From: Pedosphaera sp.
GTDB lineage: Bacteria > Verrucomicrobiota > Verrucomicrobiia > Limisphaerales > UBA9464
Length of the DNA: 31,105 bases
Assembly (NCBI GenBank): GCA_009695405.1
Contig: SIAZ01000006.1
Coordinates: forward strand, 1-31,105
Reading direction: 5' to 3'
The notes below the pieces were generated by a model. That model worked only from the letters and a program-made list of their open reading frames with translations, did no database searches and was not told the DNA's origin. How positions within the stretch are numbered: position 1 is the first letter of the stretch; every line of letters starts with the position of its first letter. Made by a program: the position numbers and the translations under genes. Of this stretch, positions 15,771 to 25,372 are shown one piece after another.

Positions 15771-18700
15771 ATGAATCGCCTAGTATTTAGTTCGGTTTGC
15801 CTCCTGACGCTGGGATCTATCGTCAGTAGTGCTGATTTTCCTCGGCATCCTAAGTTCGGCTTTCCTGTTTATACGAATGCCCCTGCCGGACGCCAACTCA
15901 GCGGCCAACATACACCTGCCGTAACCCCAGCCCTCTCGCCCCCTGAGGCTCAAGCAAAGTTTACTTTGATCAAGGGCTTCGAGGCACGCCTTTTTGCTTC
16001 TGAACCCGAAGTGGTTAATCCCGTGGCTATGACTTGGGATGATCGCGGTCGTCTTTGGGTAATCGAACTCTACGAATATCCACTTGGGACAAAGCCAGGC
16101 GAGAAAGGAAGAGATCGAATTAAAATTCTTGAGGATACCGACGGCGATGGACGTGCAGATTCGGTGAAGGTATTTGCCGATGGATTCACTCTTGCCACCG
16201 GCCTGTTGCTCGCGAATAACGGGGTTTATGTCGGCGCGGCTCCTAATCTGTATTTTTTACAAGACATCAATGGTGATGATGTCGCGGATACACGGACGGT
16301 GGTTCAAACGGGCTTCGGCCTAGAGGATCGTCATGAGTTATTGAACGGATTTACTTGGGGACCTGATGGTCAGGTCTACATGACCCACGGTGTTTTTACA
16401 GTGACCAAGGCAGTGGATCCCGATAAGCCATCGACGCCCGTGGTGGTGACTGCTGGGGTGGCCCGATTTCAACCTGCCACCCGGAGACTCGAAGTTTTTG
16501 CTGAAGGCACGTCGAATCCTTGGGGCGTCGATTTTGATGGTCGCGGCAATGCGTTTGTCAGCGCCTGTGTTATTGATCACTTTTTTCATTTGGCACCCGG
16601 CGGATTATACGTACGGCAAGCGGGGCAACCTCCCTATCCCTACGCCTACGAATTACTCCCCAGCATTGTTGATCATCGGCACCATATGGCCGCCTATGCT
16701 GGGGTCGATATCTATTTGGGTGACCAGTACCCTTCGGAGTTTCGGGGTATGGCTTTACAGGGAAACATACACGATCACTCCCTCCATCGAGATCGTCTGA
16801 CGCCGGTCGGCAGTACTTTTAAGGCATCCGCTGAAGGGGATTTTCTTCGTGCGAACGACGGGTGGTTTATGCCAGTCAGTACCCAAACTGGGCCAGATGG
16901 CGTGGTGTGGGTGATGGATTGGTATGACCGATATCCTTGTTACCAAAATGCAGGCGCCGATCCTGAGGGGGTTGATCGTGAGCGTGGCCGAATTTGGAGG
17001 ATTGTTTGGACCGGTGATCAGCCCGGAAAATCTCTGGCTCCGCGACCGGCAAGTCTCGATCTCGGAAAGGCGACAACGGCCGATTTGTTGGCAGTTTTGT
17101 CCCATCCCAATGCCTGGCATCGACGAATGGCCCAACGGATTCTCAGTGGGCGTTCCGATGTTTCTAAACAGAAGTCAGCGCTCATTTTGCTGTTGAAATC
17201 AGGTCGAAGTGAAGACGCAAAGTTGGCGGCCCTTTGGACACTGTTCAGCACCGGTTTAATTGATGAAAACAGCTTAGACGAAGCCAGCGACGCTGGGCTG
17301 CCTTCGTTGCGAATGTGGTCTGCCCGATTTACAGGCGAACTCAATCGTATGACCGATCAAACGCATAAACGGTTAATTCGATTAGCCACGGATGAGGATG
17401 CCACGGTCTTGGCTGCGGTAGCCACAGCGCTCCGGCAGTTTTCAAGCGGATCGCTGACGGTTAACACCTCGTTGATTCAAGATATCGCTGTGACCGCACC
17501 CTCTGTTGCTCAGGTTGCTGAAAAACTGATGGCGAATCGACGATCTGCCCTAGATCGGGACGTTCCATTTTTGCTCTGGATGGCATTTGAACCCACGGTT
17601 TTATACGATCCCAACGTGACCGCGGAATGGTTTCGAGAACATGGGGAAGCCTACCTGCCCTTGTCTGGGAAATTGGCATACAAGACCGTCCGGCGTTTCT
17701 GTGATACGCGACAGGATTGGATGGTCGCACGGACGGTTGAACTCATCGAAGCACTTGGGGCCGAATCGCCGCTGGTCCCCTATTTACTCGATGGCTTGAT
17801 CGACGGACAGCGTGGCAAAGCGTTGGTGCCAGGAAAGGGCTCTGGCCCGCTTCTTGCAAAATTATTGGCGAGTCCCAACGCCGGTCTCACCGGACAAGCA
17901 CGCCAACTCGGGGTCATTTGGGGCGATGCCGAGGCCTTTAAAGCGACGCTGGTTAAAGTGGCTGATTCGAAGGCGTCTGAATCGGAACGCCTTCAGGGAA
18001 TCGATGCTTTGCGACAGTTTAAAGCGGATGATTCCCGTAACGCTCTTCTATCCATCATCGATTCAAAGAACTCTGATTCACTGCGTCTCGCTGCTGTCCG
18101 AGCCTTAACCGAGGTGGGAACGGAAGCCTCTGGGGCTCAAGTCCTCGCGCATTGGGGTTCGATGAGTCCGTCACTTCGCGCTGCCGTTGCTCAAATGGTC
18201 ACCACCCGATCGAGTTGGAGTCGGGCCTTGTTCACTGCCATTGGTCGCGGGGAAATTCTTCGGGGAGAGATTGCCCCGACGTCGGTGAGAGCCTTGGTAA
18301 CATCTAAGCCTGCTGCTGACCGGGACCGAGCAATCCAGATTTTTGGACGTTACCGCGCTTCCTCAACTGAGATGCGTCAACGGATTGATTCCAAACGAAA
18401 AGTGGTCGCCGAAGGCCCGGTCGATTTAGTGGCCGGACATCTTATCGCGACTAAAACCTGCCTCGTCTGTCACAAGCTTTATGGTGGAGGTGCCGAAGTA
18501 GGTCCAGACCTCACTGGAGTCGGACGTAGTTCACTGGAGTCCTTGCTGCATAATGTCATTAACCCCAACGAGATTATTGGAAAAGGTTATGAAAATGTCG
18601 AAGTAGAGACCAAAGACGATCAAACGTTTAGCGGTCGGATGATTGAAAGAACAGAGACTCGTGTAAAACTATTGATGCTTGGATCGAATGAAATGATTCT

Positions 18701-19349
18701 GGATGTGTCGTCAATTCAGGCGGTACGAGTGACTGAGAATTCGGCGATGCCTGAGGGATTAGATCAGATGCCTGACGCCGATTTTCGGAATTTGATTTGG
18801 TACATTCTTGCCCCCCCACAGGAGGGTAAACCTCTCACCCCAGAGCGTCGCCGCGAATTACTCGGAGAAACTGGGACTTCGGCAGCTCTGCAACCGGCTT
18901 CGATTGGGCGTGACGGCGAATCAATCGCCTTGTGGTCACCGGGATGGCAGGTGGAGTGCCCCGATTTTGAAATGGCTCCTTCGAAGTTTCCTGAGTTTAG
19001 GGGACGCCAAAATGTTTTGATGACTCATCCGGTCGATACGCAAACACCCGCCGCTTTAGTTCGTGTTCTAAACGTGCCGCGAGAAGGTCGGTCGACCCTA
19101 AAATTCAGCGTAGCAGCCCACGAACGGGGTGACTGGGAACTGCGAGTGAAGATTGAAGGGGAAGTAATTCATCGCCAAGCGGTGACCCATGAAAATCCGC
19201 AGTGGAAAGACCTTCGTATAGATCTGACCCCTTGGGCGGGGCGTCGTATTGTGATGCGACTGGAAAATGCGGCGAGCGACTGGGCTTGGGAATTTGGGTA
19301 CTGGTCAAATCTACAAATTTCAACCGACGAGGTTGCCGGGAAAAATTAA
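15771..19349 (+). CDS. PVC-type haem-binding protein: propeller + HEAT-like + cytochrome c + beta-sandwich
   Basis: This is an exported protein of about 1192 residues. The start is ATG 15771, with AAAGGGG about eight bases upstream and a signal peptide (LVFSSVCLLTLGSIVSSA); an earlier ATG at 15696 would bury that signal. Residues about 55-430 are an NHL/quinoprotein-dehydrogenase-like beta-propeller of the PVC family (TIGR02604 type), with DTDGDGRAD and INGDDVAD calcium-loop-like motifs. About 440-850 is helical and HEAT-like. Residues about 885-1010 form the PVC haem domain (TIGR02603 type), with CLVCH at 897-901 and VINPNEIIGKGYENVEVET. A C-terminal beta-sandwich follows (about 1030-1190). 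It is probably a periplasmic redox enzyme or sugar-related dehydrogenase; the substrate is unknown. It is monocistronic on the plus strand. Confidence 0.93.
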   Translation: MNRLVFSSVCLLTLGSIVSSADFPRHPKFGFPVYTNAPAGRQLSGQHTPAVTPALSPPEAQAKFTLIKGFEARLFASEPEVVNPVAMTWDDRGRLWVIELYEYPLGTKPGEKGRDRIKILEDTDGDGRADSVKVFADGFTLATGLLLANNGVYVGAAPNLYFLQDINGDDVADTRTVVQTGFGLEDRHELLNGFTWGPDGQVYMTHGVFTVTKAVDPDKPSTPVVVTAGVARFQPATRRLEVFAEGTSNPWGVDFDGRGNAFVSACVIDHFFHLAPGGLYVRQAGQPPYPYAYELLPSIVDHRHHMAAYAGVDIYLGDQYPSEFRGMALQGNIHDHSLHRDRLTPVGSTFKASAEGDFLRANDGWFMPVSTQTGPDGVVWVMDWYDRYPCYQNAGADPEGVDRERGRIWRIVWTGDQPGKSLAPRPASLDLGKATTADLLAVLSHPNAWHRRMAQRILSGRSDVSKQKSALILLLKSGRSEDAKLAALWTLFSTGLIDENSLDEASDAGLPSLRMWSARFTGELNRMTDQTHKRLIRLATDEDATVLAAVATALRQFSSGSLTVNTSLIQDIAVTAPSVAQVAEKLMANRRSALDRDVPFLLWMAFEPTVLYDPNVTAEWFREHGEAYLPLSGKLAYKTVRRFCDTRQDWMVARTVELIEALGAESPLVPYLLDGLIDGQRGKALVPGKGSGPLLAKLLASPNAGLTGQARQLGVIWGDAEAFKATLVKVADSKASESERLQGIDALRQFKADDSRNALLSIIDSKNSDSLRLAAVRALTEVGTEASGAQVLAHWGSMSPSLRAAVAQMVTTRSSWSRALFTAIGRGEILRGEIAPTSVRALVTSKPAADRDRAIQIFGRYRASSTEMRQRIDSKRKVVAEGPVDLVAGHLIATKTCLVCHKLYGGGAEVGPDLTGVGRSSLESLLHNVINPNEIIGKGYENVEVETKDDQTFSGRMIERTETRVKLLMLGSNEMILDVSSIQAVRVTENSAMPEGLDQMPDADFRNLIWYILAPPQEGKPLTPERRRELLGETGTSAALQPASIGRDGESIALWSPGWQVECPDFEMAPSKFPEFRGRQNVLMTHPVDTQTPAALVRVLNVPREGRSTLKFSVAAHERGDWELRVKIEGEVIHRQAVTHENPQWKDLRIDLTPWAGRRIVMRLENAASDWAWEFGYWSNLQISTDEVAGKN

Positions 19350-19507
19350 GAGCAACAAGGTCTTAAAATGGGCTATTTATGGGCACTTTTCGTCTATTTT
19401 ATAGTGGAAATAGGTTGGATTTTGAGAAGTCAAAACGAAGAAAATTACTAGGTTCCCTTAAAAATCCGTTGCCTTCCCCGTAGACATCCCGAATCTCCGC
19501 GCGACTC

Positions 19508-20971
19508 GTGCAACATTATCCGAAGCATTACTGCGGTGTATTTGGTATCTACGGGCATCCTAATGCCGCCGAACTCACTTACTATGGTCTTTACGCCCTG
19601 CAACATCGGGGGCAGGAAAGCGCTGGAATTGTCACAACAGATGGCAAGACCTTTAACATTCACCGAGGGATGGGTCTTGTTCCGCAAATTTTCAGCGGAG
19701 ACGTCCTCCATCGGCTCGTGGGTCACATTTCAATTGGGCATACTCGTTACTCCACGACTGGGTCGTCGAATATCGTCAATGCTCAACCGTTGACGGTCGA
19801 CTGTGCCAAGGGGCGGATTGCCATTGGGCATAATGGGAACCTGACCAACGCGGCTCAATTACGTGAGGAACTGGAGGCCCAAGGGTCCATTTTTCAGACC
19901 ACGGTCGATAGTGAGATCATTCTACATTTACTCGCTCAGCCGGTTCGTATTGGTCATGAAAGTGCCTTGATCGAAACCATGCGGCGGATTGAAGGGGCTT
20001 ACTCCTTGGTGATCCTAACCGAGAACGCTCTCATTGGTGCCCGCGATCCTCACGGCTTCCGTCCACTCTCTATTGGTCGTATGGATAATGGAGCCTACGT
20101 GCTTTCCTCAGAAACCTGCGCCTTTGACCTCATTCAGGCTAAGTTTGTTCGTGACGTGGAACCCGGTGAAGTGGTGATTATTGATGGTGAGGGTCTCCAC
20201 AGTATCCAGGCTTTTCCAGAGCAGGCACGCCGTGCTTTTTGTATTTTTGAGTACATCTACTTTGCTCGGCCAGATTCCAATATCGAGGGTCGCAATGTTT
20301 ACAAGGTCCGAGTGGATATGGGACGTCAACTCGCTCGGGAACATAAAATCGATGCAGATGTGATCGTCCCGGTACCTGACTCAGGTAATTGCGCGGCGCT
20401 GGGATATTCGTTGGAGAGCGGGATTCCCTTCGAGATGGCCTTTGTCCGGAACCACTACGTGGGTCGAAGCTTTCTTCAACCGTCCCAAATTATTCGAGAC
20501 TTCAATGTGCGAGTAAAATTGAACCTGATTGCCGAATTAGTCCGCGGAAAGAGGGTGGTGATTGTCGATGATTCGATTGTTCGAGGTACCACCAGTAAAG
20601 CTCGAGTCGGCTCTCTAAAAGAAGCCGGCGCAAAGGAAGTCCATGTCTTAGTCAGTTGCCCGCCTCACATGAATCCGTGTGTTTACGGGATCGATTTTCC
20701 GGAGCGAAGCAAGTTGATGGCGGCCACTAATACCTTGGATGAAATCCGGCGTTTTCTGAACGCGGATTCTTTGGGTTACCTCAGTCTGGACGGTATGGTC
20801 TCGGCGACGGGACGCCCTAAGAACGCGTTTTGTTTGGCCTGTTATGATGGAGATTATCCGGTGGATTACGATCTTGCCACGGACAAACATATTATTGAAC
20901 GGCGCCGCGGGCGCGCTGGTTCTTTGGGAAGCGAATTGGCTGCCGTTGCTCAACAACCCCGCTTGCTCTGA
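19508..20971 (+). CDS. purF: Amidophosphoribosyltransferase
   Basis: PurF makes 5-phosphoribosylamine from PRPP and glutamine, the first committed step of purine synthesis. It starts with GTG, giving an eight-residue propeptide before Cys9 (HYCGVFGIYGH), the nucleophile of the class II glutamine amidotransferase domain. Other landmarks are LQHRGQESAG, GHTRYSTTG, GHNGNLTN and the PRPP loop VIVDDSIVRGTTS (351-363). Cys245, Cys391 and the CLAC pair (442, 445) match the [4Fe-4S] ligands of the Bacillus subtilis-type enzyme, so this is the processed, iron-sulfur form rather than the E. coli form. At 487 residues the length is normal. It stands alone: no other pur genes are in the window. Confidence 0.97.
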   Translation: MQHYPKHYCGVFGIYGHPNAAELTYYGLYALQHRGQESAGIVTTDGKTFNIHRGMGLVPQIFSGDVLHRLVGHISIGHTRYSTTGSSNIVNAQPLTVDCAKGRIAIGHNGNLTNAAQLREELEAQGSIFQTTVDSEIILHLLAQPVRIGHESALIETMRRIEGAYSLVILTENALIGARDPHGFRPLSIGRMDNGAYVLSSETCAFDLIQAKFVRDVEPGEVVIIDGEGLHSIQAFPEQARRAFCIFEYIYFARPDSNIEGRNVYKVRVDMGRQLAREHKIDADVIVPVPDSGNCAALGYSLESGIPFEMAFVRNHYVGRSFLQPSQIIRDFNVRVKLNLIAELVRGKRVVIVDDSIVRGTTSKARVGSLKEAGAKEVHVLVSCPPHMNPCVYGIDFPERSKLMAATNTLDEIRRFLNADSLGYLSLDGMVSATGRPKNAFCLACYDGDYPVDYDLATDKHIIERRRGRAGSLGSELAAVAQQPRLL

Positions 20972-21449
20972 TCGATTTAAAGAGGTCCCAACAAGGAATC
21001 TGTTCCAATTCCTTTTCAACCTGCTTGCGACTCATCGACGCCACGAGGTGGGTGGCGGTCAGACCGGCCAGTAGTGCCAACTAGATCTGATTGATCGACG
21101 TGTGCGCCGGAGTCCCCTCCAGTTGGATTGCCTTTTAGAAGTTAAACGATGGGTCAGACTATCTATTCCGCACGGCTGAGCTGCTTGCCCACTAAAGACG
21201 GCCTTGAGAGAGACATTTCTGGCAAAGCTAAAGTCCCTGCCCCTCGTAGACGACCCACTTGATCGTTTGATGCAACTTCTTAACCCCGGTGTAAAAGTTG
21301 AAAGGCTCTGGAATTCGTTCATTAAAGCACCGTTCGGTTGAATCAATGTCGAGATTCCGGCGATAAATCGCCTGACCCTAAATCTGGAAACTCTGAAGAG
21401 CCCATTGACCCGACGAGCGTGACCCTACTAGCGTCCACCTAAACGTCCC
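20972..21449. other. Gene-free intergenic region
   Basis: This 478-bp stretch lies between purF and the symporter. Just after purF there is a weak hairpin at 20993-21014 (AAGGAAT, eight-base loop, ATTCCTT, then T-rich), a possible but poor terminator. Short open frames on the minus strand (20892-21080 and 21059-21346) have no recognisable features. It may be a decayed gene or a long leader; I cannot say. Confidence 0.4.
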
Positions 21450-23273
21450 ATGTTCGCCGCTATTGATCTCCTGATTCTCTCTTTCAGCGCTGTCACCGTC
21501 CTCGTCACGGTGGTGATGGGGTTCTGGGCGGCTGGCAAAGCCAAGAGTGCCTCTGATTTTTTTGTGGCGGGCCGTGGCGTCTCCGTGGGTTGGAATGCCT
21601 CAGCCATTTCGGGGGAGTACCTCTCGGCTGCCTCTTTTATGGGGGTAGCTGGAATGGTTATGTCCAGCGGGTACGATGCCCTTTGGTATCCGGTCTGTTA
21701 TGCCTGCGGTTACCTATTTTTGCTCCTTTTTATTGCCGGGCCGCTACGCCGTTTTGGTGCCTACACAATCCCCGACTTCGCCGAAGGCAGGTTTGACTCA
21801 CCACTTTTTCGAAAGATCGCCGTTGTCTTCGTCCTTTTTATTGGCTGCTTCTATACAATGCCTCAAATGAAGGGCGCTGGAACCACTCTCTCCTATATTT
21901 TCCCCGGCTTACCCTACTGGGTTGGAGTGGTGCTGGTCGGGGCGGTGATTACCCTCAATGTGGCTTTGGGCGGTATGAAGGGAATCACCCTCGTACAAGC
22001 TTTCCAATACTGGGCCAAAATGTTCGCCATATCCCTGCCGGTCTTTGTGCTGATGTCCGTCTATGGAAGTTACGGTAAACAGTTGGAAGTCATCGGCTCA
22101 GCTCGAGTGACCGGTTCTAATTCTGGCGATTCGACATCGCTGAGCACGAGATCAGGCTTTGCTCATGAGGGTGCTCCTCTGGGTCTTGCGGTTGTTAAAA
22201 GGGCGCTACCAAAAAAAGCCCCGTCCGACGAGACGTGGCTGAATCCATTTGGACCGTTGACAACCAAGGCGGCTCGGGCCGCAAAACTGGGACCGGAAGA
22301 GTCCAAGCCTTACGCCCTTCTTTACACCTATTCACTGATTATCGCTCTGGTGTGTGGTACCGCTGGATTACCCCATATTCTTGTCCGTTTCTACACCAAC
22401 CCAGATGGCGTTTCTGCCAAGCGAACAACGATGTGGGTGATGATTCTAATTGGTGTCTTCTATGTCTTTCCGCCTGTGTTTGGAGTGATGGGACGTAACC
22501 TAATGCCTGCACTCTATGACGGTACCGGTTCAAAAGGGACCGACAAGGTGGTGCTCGAACTCCCCAAGGTATTAGAGGAACACTTCTCCAATAAAGCCAT
22601 TAGCAGTAACGGATCCCAGACGGTGGAGCCAAAATTAAGCATTCCTTGGGGGTCAGTGCTCTCCGGCATCACTTGTGCTGGGGCCTTCGCCGCCTTCATG
22701 AGCACTTTTTCGGGACTCCTTGTCTCAATGACCGGTGCATTAGCACATGATGTCTACGGTCGCATACTCCGACCCCAGTCAACGGCCGCGGAACGAATGC
22801 AAATGTTCAAGTGGTGCGCTGCTCTAGTGGGCGGAGTGGCCACTCTCTTGGGCTGCTTTGTCGAACGGCTTCAGATCAATTTTATGGTCGGGCAAGCCTT
22901 CGCGATTGCCGCTGCCAGCTATTTTCCGCTGCTGTTCATGAGCGTCTGGTGGAGAGGAATGACCATGCAGGGTGCGACCACTGGGATGTTGTCTGGGGGC
23001 GTCTCTGCATTAGCCGCTGTGAGCCTAACCAATTTCTCTGATCTTGAATGGCTGCCTTTAACTGAATTCTGGGCCACTCATCCCCTCCTTAGAATCCTTT
23101 GCGAACAGCCCGCTATTTGGTGTGTTCCGATGGCAATCAGTTTAATGGTCGTCGTTTCAAAATTAACCCAATCTACTATTCCCGTGGATATCCGGATGAA
23201 GATGTTGGTTTTGCATGCCCCAGAATCCCTCGGCTTAAAGCAAGAATACATTCGTGAGCACGAGGGTCACTGA
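21450..23273 (+). CDS. Sodium:solute symporter, ActP-like (acetate/carboxylate)
   Basis: This is a 607-residue SSS-family transporter with about 13 transmembrane helices. Signature segments are SAISGEYLSAASFMGVAGM, the PDFAEGRF motif, GGMKGITLVQAFQYWAKM, and GTAGLPHILVRFYTNPDG, which is characteristic of the ActP / VC_2705 branch that takes up acetate and similar short carboxylates with Na+. A hydrophilic stretch at about 213-285 is longer than in typical ActP, and a second one follows GRNLMPALYDG. It starts at ATG 21450 without a good ribosome site. No small DUF485/DUF4212 partner, which often precedes such genes, is present. It is convergent with the prepilin gene. Confidence 0.92.
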   Translation: MFAAIDLLILSFSAVTVLVTVVMGFWAAGKAKSASDFFVAGRGVSVGWNASAISGEYLSAASFMGVAGMVMSSGYDALWYPVCYACGYLFLLLFIAGPLRRFGAYTIPDFAEGRFDSPLFRKIAVVFVLFIGCFYTMPQMKGAGTTLSYIFPGLPYWVGVVLVGAVITLNVALGGMKGITLVQAFQYWAKMFAISLPVFVLMSVYGSYGKQLEVIGSARVTGSNSGDSTSLSTRSGFAHEGAPLGLAVVKRALPKKAPSDETWLNPFGPLTTKAARAAKLGPEESKPYALLYTYSLIIALVCGTAGLPHILVRFYTNPDGVSAKRTTMWVMILIGVFYVFPPVFGVMGRNLMPALYDGTGSKGTDKVVLELPKVLEEHFSNKAISSNGSQTVEPKLSIPWGSVLSGITCAGAFAAFMSTFSGLLVSMTGALAHDVYGRILRPQSTAAERMQMFKWCAALVGGVATLLGCFVERLQINFMVGQAFAIAAASYFPLLFMSVWWRGMTMQGATTGMLSGGVSALAAVSLTNFSDLEWLPLTEFWATHPLLRILCEQPAIWCVPMAISLMVVVSKLTQSTIPVDIRMKMLVLHAPESLGLKQEYIREHEGH

Positions 23274-23280
23274 GGCTCCG

Positions 23281-23317
23281 AAAAACAAAGGCCCGATCAG
23301 ATTCAAATCTGAGGGCC
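23281..23317 (-). terminator. Rho-independent terminator of the prepilin gene
   Basis: Read on the minus strand this is a GC-capped hairpin (GGCCC/GGGCC at the base, TCAGATT/AATCTGA above, two-base bulge, two-base loop) followed by TTTGTTTTT. It lies about 58 bases after the prepilin stop. The plus-strand side lacks a T tract, so it mainly serves the minus-strand gene, though it may also slow readthrough from the symporter gene. Confidence 0.75.
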
Positions 23318-23375
23318 GCTGCATTGGTAATCGAGTCCTAGGAGGAATGGCATCTGAGGGATGCCACCGCGACCT

Positions 23376-24197
23376 TTACTTTCTTACAGTGGTGTTCTCA
23401 GACCACCAGAGAACATCAACAAGAGAGTCGCCTGCGGGTACATTGAGAGAAAGGCCCCCGTTGTAGGTTGCTTTTGCCTTAATTTTGCTGCCTACCCATT
23501 TGTGAATGTCCGAATGACCATCGGCGAAGCTTAACCCGCAGGCTCCGTTGTGATAAGATGCTGGGAAATCGATGATTTGTGCGGTCTTGGCGCCTGGCTC
23601 TGCCATCGCTACTGCGCATGCTGCATCGTTAATACTGTCGGGATGTTCATCAATGAATACCCAAGTCTTTGCCGATTGGACAATATCTGATTCTTTACCA
23701 TAGATTCGATACGGTGGAGAGGGAAGCCACCCGCCGAAGTCAAAGGCTTGGCTCATGGAAATACTCCGAATACGGGGGGTATACCTCGCCTTAGGAAGTT
23801 TGCCAATGGCTGCTAGATCGGACGGACATTTGTAAATGGCCTGAGACTTACCCGCGTAGGAATAGAGAGGGCCGTTGGTAATAAAACTGACATTTGTGTT
23901 TGCAGGACTCGTAAAATCCAAGCCGCCTTCCACCCATACAGGGCGTTTATCGATATTGAGGGAGGCGACTAAATTACCATTAAAATCATCTGCGTAAAGC
24001 TTCCAAGCTAGCATCAGTTGTTTCCCGTTATTCATGCACAGAATACCGCCAGCCTTGGTTTTTGCCTTTGCAAGCGAGGGCAAAAGCATTCCAGCAAGAA
24101 TGGCAATGATGGCGATCACGACCAAGAGTTCAATCAGCGTAAATGCCATTGCTTTGGCGCGCTGTTCATTCTTTGGCAAAGATTGAAGGGGAATCAT
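23376..24197 (-). CDS. Prepilin / pseudopilin with H-X9-DG motif
   Basis: This is a 273-residue type IV prepilin-like protein. A basic 18-residue leader is followed by the cleavage and methylation site MA/FTLIELLVVIAIIAIL, with Glu at +5 and Ala instead of the usual Gly at -1, which is common in verrucomicrobial pseudopilins. The C-terminal part has the H-X9-DG motif (HNGACGLSFADG) typical of the large pseudopilin families of planctomycetes and verrucomicrobia. Such proteins are exported to the inner membrane and processed by a prepilin peptidase; their function is mostly unknown, and these genomes carry dozens. It has its own candidate promoter (24241-24269) and a terminator (23281-23317), so it is monocistronic. 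Confidence 0.93.
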   Translation of the reverse strand: MIPLQSLPKNEQRAKAMAFTLIELLVVIAIIAILAGMLLPSLAKAKTKAGGILCMNNGKQLMLAWKLYADDFNGNLVASLNIDKRPVWVEGGLDFTSPANTNVSFITNGPLYSYAGKSQAIYKCPSDLAAIGKLPKARYTPRIRSISMSQAFDFGGWLPSPPYRIYGKESDIVQSAKTWVFIDEHPDSINDAACAVAMAEPGAKTAQIIDFPASYHNGACGLSFADGHSDIHKWVGSKIKAKATYNGGLSLNVPAGDSLVDVLWWSENTTVRK

Positions 24198-24240
24198 AAT
24201 GTAAAAATTTGGGTGTACTGCAGGGAATAGGATCCGATGA

Positions 24241-24269
24241 TTTAGAACAAAACAGGAAAGCCGTGTTAA
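24241..24269 (-). promoter_or_regulatory. Candidate sigma-70 promoter of the prepilin gene
   Basis: On the minus strand TTAACA (24264-24269) is separated by exactly 17 bases from TCTAAA (24241-24246). These match TTGACA in five and TATAAT in four of six positions, and lie about 44 bases before the start codon. The spacing and position are good, but this is a by-eye match in an A/T-rich stretch. Confidence 0.4.
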
Positions 24270-24311
24270 GGTTTTTCTATACAGATCATAGGGATTTTAG
24301 ACAGCAAAAAT

Positions 24312-25124
24312 TTAAGGTTTACCTGTGACGTTTTTACGAGAGTTACGGCGGGCTAGCTTTTTACGAAGTAATCCGTTACTGGCGACTAACCCATAGCGAT
24401 GCTCCCCCTCCAATTGGCGACTCCAGAATTCGCCACCGGCACACTCCACGATCAAGCCGCCCGCGGCGATATCCCAAAGTCGAACACCTGCTTCCACATA
24501 GGCATCGAACCGTCCGTCCGCGACATAGGTTAAGGCTAGGGCTGCTGATCCCATAATTCGGAGCTTTCGAACTCGATGCGTCAAATCGGCGAAATCAGCT
24601 TGCACAGCCTCTAAGCTCTCTTGGCTCTTGGCGAAGCCCAGTGACACAATGGCTTCATCCACACGAGATCGAGTGCTGACTCGGATTATCCGATCATTGA
24701 GACGAGCAGGTTTGCCTCGAATCGCCGACCAGAGTTCGTCCATGAAGGGATCGTACACCACCCCGACAGCCGAACTAAATCCACTGGTATCATGGACCTG
24801 AAGAGCAATGCTAACAGCGGCATGGGGAATGCCATAAGCGAAGTTCACGGTGCCATCAATAGGATCCACCACCCAACGGGCAGCAGCGCCCTCTGATGCC
24901 GCATCAATCCCTTCTTCACCTAGGACCGGAATATTCGGAAACGCCTTCGCTAGAATGCGCATTATAAGCTTCTGACACCGGACATCCAATTCGAGTTTGA
25001 TATCGTGCTGATTGGATTCGTTGATTTTTTTTGGACGCCGTCGATGCGTTCGCATCACCACGCCAGCGGTGCGGGCAGCTTCAATGGCGACGCTCAATTC
25101 AGCGGAATAAGAGAGATGCGACAT
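24312..25124 (-). CDS. Inositol monophosphatase family protein
   Basis: This is a 270-residue Mg-dependent phosphatase of the IMPase/SuhB/CysQ superfamily. The metal-binding motifs are all present: GEEG (69-72), WVVDPIDGTVNF (Asp87, Asp90) and LWDIAAGGLIVECAGG (Asp218). The family dephosphorylates inositol phosphates, fructose bisphosphate, histidinol phosphate or 3'-phosphoadenosine-5'-phosphate; the sequence alone does not choose among them, but the length and GxxNF motif fit the IMPase branch. It starts at ATG 25124. The C-terminus is unusually basic (KKLARRNSRKN). It has no operon partner; the prepilin gene downstream on the same strand has its own promoter. Confidence 0.92.
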   Translation of the reverse strand: MSHLSYSAELSVAIEAARTAGVVMRTHRRRPKKINESNQHDIKLELDVRCQKLIMRILAKAFPNIPVLGEEGIDAASEGAAARWVVDPIDGTVNFAYGIPHAAVSIALQVHDTSGFSSAVGVVYDPFMDELWSAIRGKPARLNDRIIRVSTRSRVDEAIVSLGFAKSQESLEAVQADFADLTHRVRKLRIMGSAALALTYVADGRFDAYVEAGVRLWDIAAGGLIVECAGGEFWSRQLEGEHRYGLVASNGLLRKKLARRNSRKNVTGKP

Positions 25125-25372
25125 AGAAAATAAAGGGAAATCGAGTGATGTGACGGATCAGGTGGGTGACTAATTTGGGCCGACCTCATTTGGATTGAGG
25201 AGTGTCTAAGTTTAAGTAGCCCGATTCAAGACCGCTGAGACCCTCAACCTGTTTTCGAGTGTTTCGTGACATTAACAACCCAACAGGTTCAATATCTTGC
25301 CCGACGGCCTTCGGAGAAACCAAAATTCCGCGGGCTAAACAACAAACCTAAAACTCAAAACACTCCACATCT

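Noticed and set aside
20892..21080. Minus-strand 62-codon frame overlapping the end of purF
   Set aside because: The product looks somewhat protein-like, but it lies antisense over conserved purF codons and has no known relatives that I recognise.
21059..21346. Minus-strand 95-codon frame between purF and the symporter
   Set aside because: Ser/Arg-rich composition typical of chance frames, with no domain.
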